This document shows, piece after piece, positions 60,303 through 64,000 of a DNA stretch of 64,000 nucleotides (within the stretch, counting starts at the first letter, position 1; every line of letters starts with the position of its first letter). The DNA comes from an uncultured Actinomycetes bacterium (GTDB lineage Bacteria; Actinomycetota; Acidimicrobiia; Acidimicrobiales; RAAP-2), in assembly GCA_903924205.1 (NCBI GenBank), contig CAIYAP010000002.1, positions 434,001 to 498,000 on the forward strand, written 5' to 3'. The translations under genes and the position numbers were made by a program. Under the pieces are notes generated by a model. The model ran no database searches. It worked only from the letters and a program-made list of their open reading frames with translations, and was not told where the DNA came from.

Positions 60303-61388
60303 ATGGCAACTTCCACGATGGCCGAACTAGCCGCTCACTGCACTCGATTCCTCTCGGGAGATGGTCGTCGCAGTGTGGCATCACTGTTGGCGCAAATTCC
60401 TGACGACACCGTGATGGATGGTTATGGCAAGGGCGGTGCGGTCACCGAACTCGAAATGGACATTGCCCAGCTTCTGGGTAAAGAGGCTGCTCTTTTTCTT
60501 CCGACGGGTGTCATGACGCAGCAAGCCACCTTGCGAGTTCTCACCGATCGTGTCGGTCGTTCCACGGTGGGTATGCATCCGTTTTGTCACCTACGCACAC
60601 ATGAAGAAAATGCCTTTCAGGAACTCCACCCCCTTCGTGAAGTACTTCTCGGTGGCGCGACACCTTTCGACCCCGTGACCCTCACCACCTTGACGGCAGT
60701 GTCTGAACCCCTCGGTGTCATCCTCTGGGAGCTCCCCCAGCGCGACATTGGTGGTTATCTCCCCACCTGGTCGCAGCTGACCGCCCAAGTGGCCTGGGCT
60801 CGTGACAGGGGAATCGCATGTCATCTCGACGGTGCACGACTCTGGGAAGCCGCCCCCTTCTACGCCGCGACCGCCAAGAAGTCCATTGCCGATATTGCGG
60901 CGCTCTTTGACACCGTGTACGTGTCGTTCTATAAAGGACTGGGTGGCATCTCGGGAAGTTGTGTGGCGGGAGATTCTGATGTGATTGATGAGGTCTCCCT
61001 CTGGCGAACCCGTCACGGCGGACGGGCCTACATGTGGTGGCCCTACGCCGCCTCCGCGCTCACCGTGCTGCGCACGCGTCGTGATGACATGCCCACTTAC
61101 TATCGGCGCGCCAAGGCGCTGGCCGCGGCACTTCGCCAGGTTGACGGCATTGAGGTGTGGCCGGATCAGGTGCGTAGCCCTCTGATGCACCTACGCTTTT
61201 CGTCCACGGCGACGCAGATGGAACGGCGAGTTCGCACGATTGCTCGCGACCAGAAGATCATGACGCTGCCCTACATCTTTTCTCGTGATGACGCGCGTCA
61301 CCAGCGCTACGAATTCCAGGTTGGTCGCGCGAGTATGGAGTTTTCTCTCGACGAGATGGTGTCGATTTTCACGCAACTCGCGGGTTAG
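60303..61388 (+). CDS. Threonine aldolase-like beta-eliminating lyase
   Basis: This is a 361-residue PLP-dependent fold-type I enzyme. The catalytic lysine is in VYVSFYKGLGGISGSC (about residue 209), and a preceding HLDGARLWEAA holds the PLP-binding aspartate. These match the low-specificity threonine aldolase/beta-eliminating lyase family, which cleaves threonine or related 3-hydroxy amino acids to glycine and aldehyde. Its stop overlaps the convergent pfkA stop by 4 nt. The substrate is not certain. Confidence 0.86.
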   Translation: MATSTMAELAAHCTRFLSGDGRRSVASLLAQIPDDTVMDGYGKGGAVTELEMDIAQLLGKEAALFLPTGVMTQQATLRVLTDRVGRSTVGMHPFCHLRTHEENAFQELHPLREVLLGGATPFDPVTLTTLTAVSEPLGVILWELPQRDIGGYLPTWSQLTAQVAWARDRGIACHLDGARLWEAAPFYAATAKKSIADIAALFDTVYVSFYKGLGGISGSCVAGDSDVIDEVSLWRTRHGGRAYMWWPYAASALTVLRTRRDDMPTYYRRAKALAAALRQVDGIEVWPDQVRSPLMHLRFSSTATQMERRVRTIARDQKIMTLPYIFSRDDARHQRYEFQVGRASMEFSLDEMVSIFTQLAG

Positions 61389-62416
61389 AAAAACCGCGCC
61401 GCCAAGCGGTAGAGATGCTCGGGAACCGCGTGGGGTTCGCGAACGGCATCACCGATAGCCATGTAGTCAACCGCACCACCTCGCACCGTGGGCATCACTC
61501 CGAATCGCCCCGCCATCACGAGGTCCGCCGCGGCCGCACCCACACGCGTCGCCCAGATGCGATCCACCGCAGTGGGTGAACCGCCGCGTTGCAGATAGCC
61601 CAGCACCGTGCATCGCGACTCAAACCCGGTGAGTTCCGCAATGCGGTCCGAGACAAAATGGCCCACACCGCGCGATCCCAACTGCTCGCGCCCCAAAGCA
61701 TCAATCTCGGTGGAGCGCGTTACCGGTCCACCCAAACTCTCGATGGACACGCCTTCGGCGACCACCACGATGGAAAAGGAGCTGCCCTGACGATGCCGAC
61801 GGCGAACGTGGTCAGCGATATCGGTCAGTGTGACGGGCACCTCGGGAATCACGATGTAATCCGCGCCGCCGGCGAGACCACCCATGGTGGCCACCCAGCC
61901 CGTCGCTCGGCCCATTGTTTCCAGCACCAACACGCGATGGTGTGACGCGGCAGTGGTGTGGAGTCGATCGAGCGACTCAGCGACAATCGTCACCGCGGAA
62001 TCAAAGCCGATGCAGTAGTCCGTATTGGCTAAATCGTTATCTAACGTCTTACCCACACCCACCACGGGCGCCCCTTGTTCAGAGAGCCACGATGCAATGG
62101 AGAGTGTTCCGTCACCACCAATGGCAATCAACGCATCGAGATTCTCATTAATTACTTTGAGTACCTTGTCGCGACCACCGGCGGGCTGGTCAAGGTTGTA
62201 GCGAATCGAGCCCAGGGCGGTTCCCCCGACTCCCAAGATTCCCGACAATTGATGACGAGTCAATTCTTCGGCTCGATAACCGTCTGCCAATCCCGCCCAA
62301 CCATCATGGATACCGATGAGCTCATGACTTTGAGCCCAAACACTGCGGCCAATAGCCCGCAACGCGGCGTTGAGTCCGGGTGCGTCGCCGCCCGCGGTGA
62401 GAACACCAATTCGCAT
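61385..62416 (-). CDS. pfkA: 6-phosphofructokinase (PfkA)
   Basis: This is a 343-residue phosphofructokinase with GVLTAGGDAPGLNAALRA (phosphate-binding start), IAIGGDGTLSIA (about residue 97) and GVGKTLDNDL (about residue 121), and a later YLQRGGSPTA. The first of these normally indicates ATP use (glycine after GGD), while lysine before TLDND is the residue seen in PPi-dependent enzymes. The mixed pair occurs in actinobacterial enzymes of either kind, so the phosphoryl donor is uncertain. It forms fructose 1,6-bisphosphate in glycolysis. Confidence 0.93.
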   Translation of the reverse strand: MRIGVLTAGGDAPGLNAALRAIGRSVWAQSHELIGIHDGWAGLADGYRAEELTRHQLSGILGVGGTALGSIRYNLDQPAGGRDKVLKVINENLDALIAIGGDGTLSIASWLSEQGAPVVGVGKTLDNDLANTDYCIGFDSAVTIVAESLDRLHTTAASHHRVLVLETMGRATGWVATMGGLAGGADYIVIPEVPVTLTDIADHVRRRHRQGSSFSIVVVAEGVSIESLGGPVTRSTEIDALGREQLGSRGVGHFVSDRIAELTGFESRCTVLGYLQRGGSPTAVDRIWATRVGAAAADLVMAGRFGVMPTVRGGAVDYMAIGDAVREPHAVPEHLYRLAARFF

Positions 62417-62440
62417 ATCTCTAGTGTGGCACCTGAACGC

Positions 62441-62908
62441 TCAGCGCGCCGATGTGTCACTCCAATAAGACGCCATCAATTCCTTCGACCACAGTGGTTG
62501 GCGAAGATCGCCTCGTGGACCGAATTCCGCCATCCAGGGCTTGATGTCGAGAATGGGAGTGCCATCGACAAAATCCAGGCCTCGCACGTGAAGTCGGTTG
62601 TCCTCGATGCGATCAATGGCACACACGGAGACGGCCAGCCGATTCGGACGGTCCTTGGCTCGCTGCGCAAAAATCCCCACGAGTGGCCATGTCGTATTGC
62701 CGCGGGGGTGTCGAATGAGTGAACCCTCACTCGCACGGTCGAAGTACCCAACCACGAGGCAGTGACTAAAAGTGTCCAGGCCCGTGAGTGCGACGGGGTC
62801 AATGTGCGTGGCGAGTTCAATAAACGACGCCTCGGTATCCCACCCGTCATCACTCAGCTCGCGGCGCGTGGAACGCACCACGGCAACGGGTTCTACCTGA
62901 ATGGTCAC
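62441..62908 (-). CDS. TrmO/TsaA-like tRNA methyltransferase-fold protein
   Basis: The GTG at 62908 (VTIQVEPVAVVRSTRREL) overlaps the OsmC stop as GTGA and gives 155 residues. The family pattern is present as GLDTFSHCLVVGYFD, then a GIFAQRAKDRPNRLAVSV segment that corresponds to the GIFATRSPxRPNPIGLS motif, and VDGTPILDIKPW near the end. TrmO methylates N6-threonylcarbamoyladenosine in tRNA using SAM. Some motif residues differ (AKD for SPx), so activity may be altered. Confidence 0.8.
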   Translation of the reverse strand: MTIQVEPVAVVRSTRRELSDDGWDTEASFIELATHIDPVALTGLDTFSHCLVVGYFDRASEGSLIRHPRGNTTWPLVGIFAQRAKDRPNRLAVSVCAIDRIEDNRLHVRGLDFVDGTPILDIKPWMAEFGPRGDLRQPLWSKELMASYWSDTSAR

Positions 62909-63324
62909 TTCACCGTAAGAACGATGTTGACGCCCGAGAGAGCTTTCGATACGGGGCAATTGGTCTTGGCCGTCTCGGCCGCGGCGGCGAAGTCGTCCGC
63001 GCTCAGGTTCTCAACGACACCGGACACCGTGAGGCGAATCTCGGTAATGCCGACGCCCGGCTGAAAGTCAACCTCCACGGCCGTCTCGAGCGTGGTGGCC
63101 GGCGTTCCCGCCTTCGCCAAACCGCTCGACAAGGCCATCGAGAAACACGACGCGTGCGCGGCGGCAATTAATTCCTCGGGGCTGGTGATGCCATTCGACT
63201 CTTCCGAGCGGGCGGGCCAGCTCACCGGAAAGGAGCCGATACCCGACGAGGCGAAAGTGGTCTCGCCCGATCCTTCGAGCAAGGTGCCCGTCCACGTAGT
63301 GGTTGCGCGGCGAGTGGTAGCCAT
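62905..63324 (-). CDS. OsmC/Ohr-family peroxiredoxin-like protein
   Basis: This is a 139-residue protein with the two redox cysteines of the family in AAHASCFSMALS (about residue 60) and AKTNCPVSKAL (about residue 125). The ATG is preceded by GGAGG at good spacing, a strong ribosome-binding site. Such proteins reduce organic hydroperoxides using thiol donors. The N-terminal TTTWTGTLLEGSGET is typical of OsmC more than Ohr. The TrmO-like gene overlaps its stop as GTGA. Confidence 0.9.
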   Translation of the reverse strand: MATTRRATTTWTGTLLEGSGETTFASSGIGSFPVSWPARSEESNGITSPEELIAAAHASCFSMALSSGLAKAGTPATTLETAVEVDFQPGVGITEIRLTVSGVVENLSADDFAAAAETAKTNCPVSKALSGVNIVLTVK

Positions 63325-63386
63325 GAGTCCTCCAAGGTCAGTGGTGCCTCCGTTCTAGCGGAGGAATGGCGGTGGTGCGCCGCTTC

Positions 63387-64000
63387 TTAGATTGTAGGGC
63401 GAGCCGTGAAATTCACGATGCGCTCAATGAGGGCCGCGGCGGCGAGAACATCATCTTCGCGTCCGGCACGACCGATGATGGCAACCCCCACGGGCAAGCC
63501 ATCAACCACACCCACCGGCACCGTGGCAATGGGCCATCCGGTGACGGCCGCCGGCATCGTGGCGACACTCGCGACGGCGTTCGAGTGGCCGCCATTTTCG
63601 AGATCGGACTCCCAGGCCGGACCATAAGCCGCCGAAATGAGAACGTCGCCGTGAACCAACGCTGGCTCCAGAATGTCGTCAATCATGCGACGAAGGTTGC
63701 GCTCGCGTGCGGTGGCATAGTCGGGGTTCTCGCGACCACGACGTTGAAGGGCCTGTTCGAAGAATTCGTGGCCGAACCACTGGAGCTCAGTGTCCGCGTG
63801 GGCCTTTTCGAATGCGACGACGTCCGCCAGGGATGTCACTCCGTCGCCCGGGCGACTTGCGAGGTACGCCGAGAGGTCGTCGGCCATTTCGCACAGCAAG
63901 ACGGTCAGTTCGTCAGCACCATCCTCTTCGGTAATGTCGGCCACCACGACCGGTTGTGCGCCGTGTTCAGCCAGGAGAACGTCAATCACCGAGGCGACGA
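63387..64000 (-). CDS. Amidase-signature enzyme (partial, 5' end outside window)
   Basis: The open frame continues past the right edge, so only the C-terminal roughly 200 residues are seen. The GWPIATVPVGVVDGLPVGVAIIGRAGREDDVL segment is characteristic of amidase-signature enzymes, which hydrolyse amide bonds of varied substrates. The catalytic Ser-Ser-Lys triad would lie in the missing part. The visible end reads VNFTARPTI. Substrate unknown. Confidence 0.87.
   Translation of the reverse strand, partial: VASVIDVLLAEHGAQPVVVADITEEDGADELTVLLCEMADDLSAYLASRPGDGVTSLADVVAFEKAHADTELQWFGHEFFEQALQRRGRENPDYATARERNLRRMIDDILEPALVHGDVLISAAYGPAWESDLENGGHSNAVASVATMPAAVTGWPIATVPVGVVDGLPVGVAIIGRAGREDDVLAAAALIERIVNFTARPTI

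Overview
The window looks like part of a compact, medium-to-high-GC actinobacterial chromosome. The best evidence is the cell-division and signalling block fhaA-fhaB-pstP-pbpA-pknB beside trpG and crgA, an order typical of Actinobacteria. A SenX3/RegX3-type two-component pair and a PPGK/ROK-like kinase agree with this. I infer a class such as Acidimicrobiia, probably a streamlined aquatic lineage, but no rRNA is present to settle it. No transposase, integrase, CRISPR array or rRNA was found. There are four tRNAs: Arg-ACG, Ala-UGC, Ile-GAU and Leu-CAG.

Layout. 0-5 kb (minus strand): a partial saccharopine-dehydrogenase-like gene, ettA, a VOC protein, a DHA2 exporter and a GT4 glycosyltransferase. 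5-10 kb (plus): a polyprenyl-phosphate-type GT2, aroH-tyrA, a sulfotransferase-like/glycosyltransferase-like pair and two small membrane proteins. 10-17.4 kb (minus): an EamA transporter, tRNA-Arg, a PPGK-like kinase, a P450 and a five-gene type IV secretion-like cassette with no relaxase. 17.4-23.4 kb: senX3-regX3, serS, an ABC-2 exporter and a membrane protein ending in an orphan MurF C-terminal domain. 23.6-30.9 kb: a complete peptide ABC importer (oppB, oppC, fused oppDF, with oppA facing it) that contains an uncharacterised membrane-anchored protein. 31-37.5 kb: tlpA-ctaB and ctaA (heme A supply and thiol chemistry), two redox enzymes and a cytochrome b6-like three-gene module. 37.5-48.5 kb: tdk, a CorA-like protein, DODA, a K+ channel, an MFS exporter, toxin-antitoxin-like genes, a thioesterase, an aminotransferase and a pirin. 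48.5-57 kb: a PaaI thioesterase, a thiolase and the crgA/trpG/pknB/pbpA/pstP/fhaBA division block. 57-64 kb: a CopG-PIN module beside tRNA-Leu, a YfhO-like membrane protein, a threonine-aldolase-like enzyme, pfkA, TrmO-like, OsmC and a partial amidase.

Two features cut across the window. First, many first-in-operon genes start 6-7 nt after a -10-like TAnnnT hexamer, so their mRNAs are probably leaderless; this also corrects many start sites in the ORF track. Second, packing is extreme. Operon genes overlap as ATGA/GTGA, and many convergent genes end within 0-5 nt of each other or overlap by 4 nt.

The strongest candidates for something new are the relaxase-less type IV secretion-like cassette (12.9-17.4 kb), the HTH plus nucleotidyltransferase pair with a phased three-half-site operator (43.0-44.2 kb), the CopG-PIN module bracketed by a 12-bp copy of the tRNA-Leu 3' end (57 kb), the cytochrome b module without Rieske or cytochrome c partners (35.8-37.5 kb), and the membrane protein carrying a MurF C-terminal domain without the catalytic core (22.4-23.4 kb).
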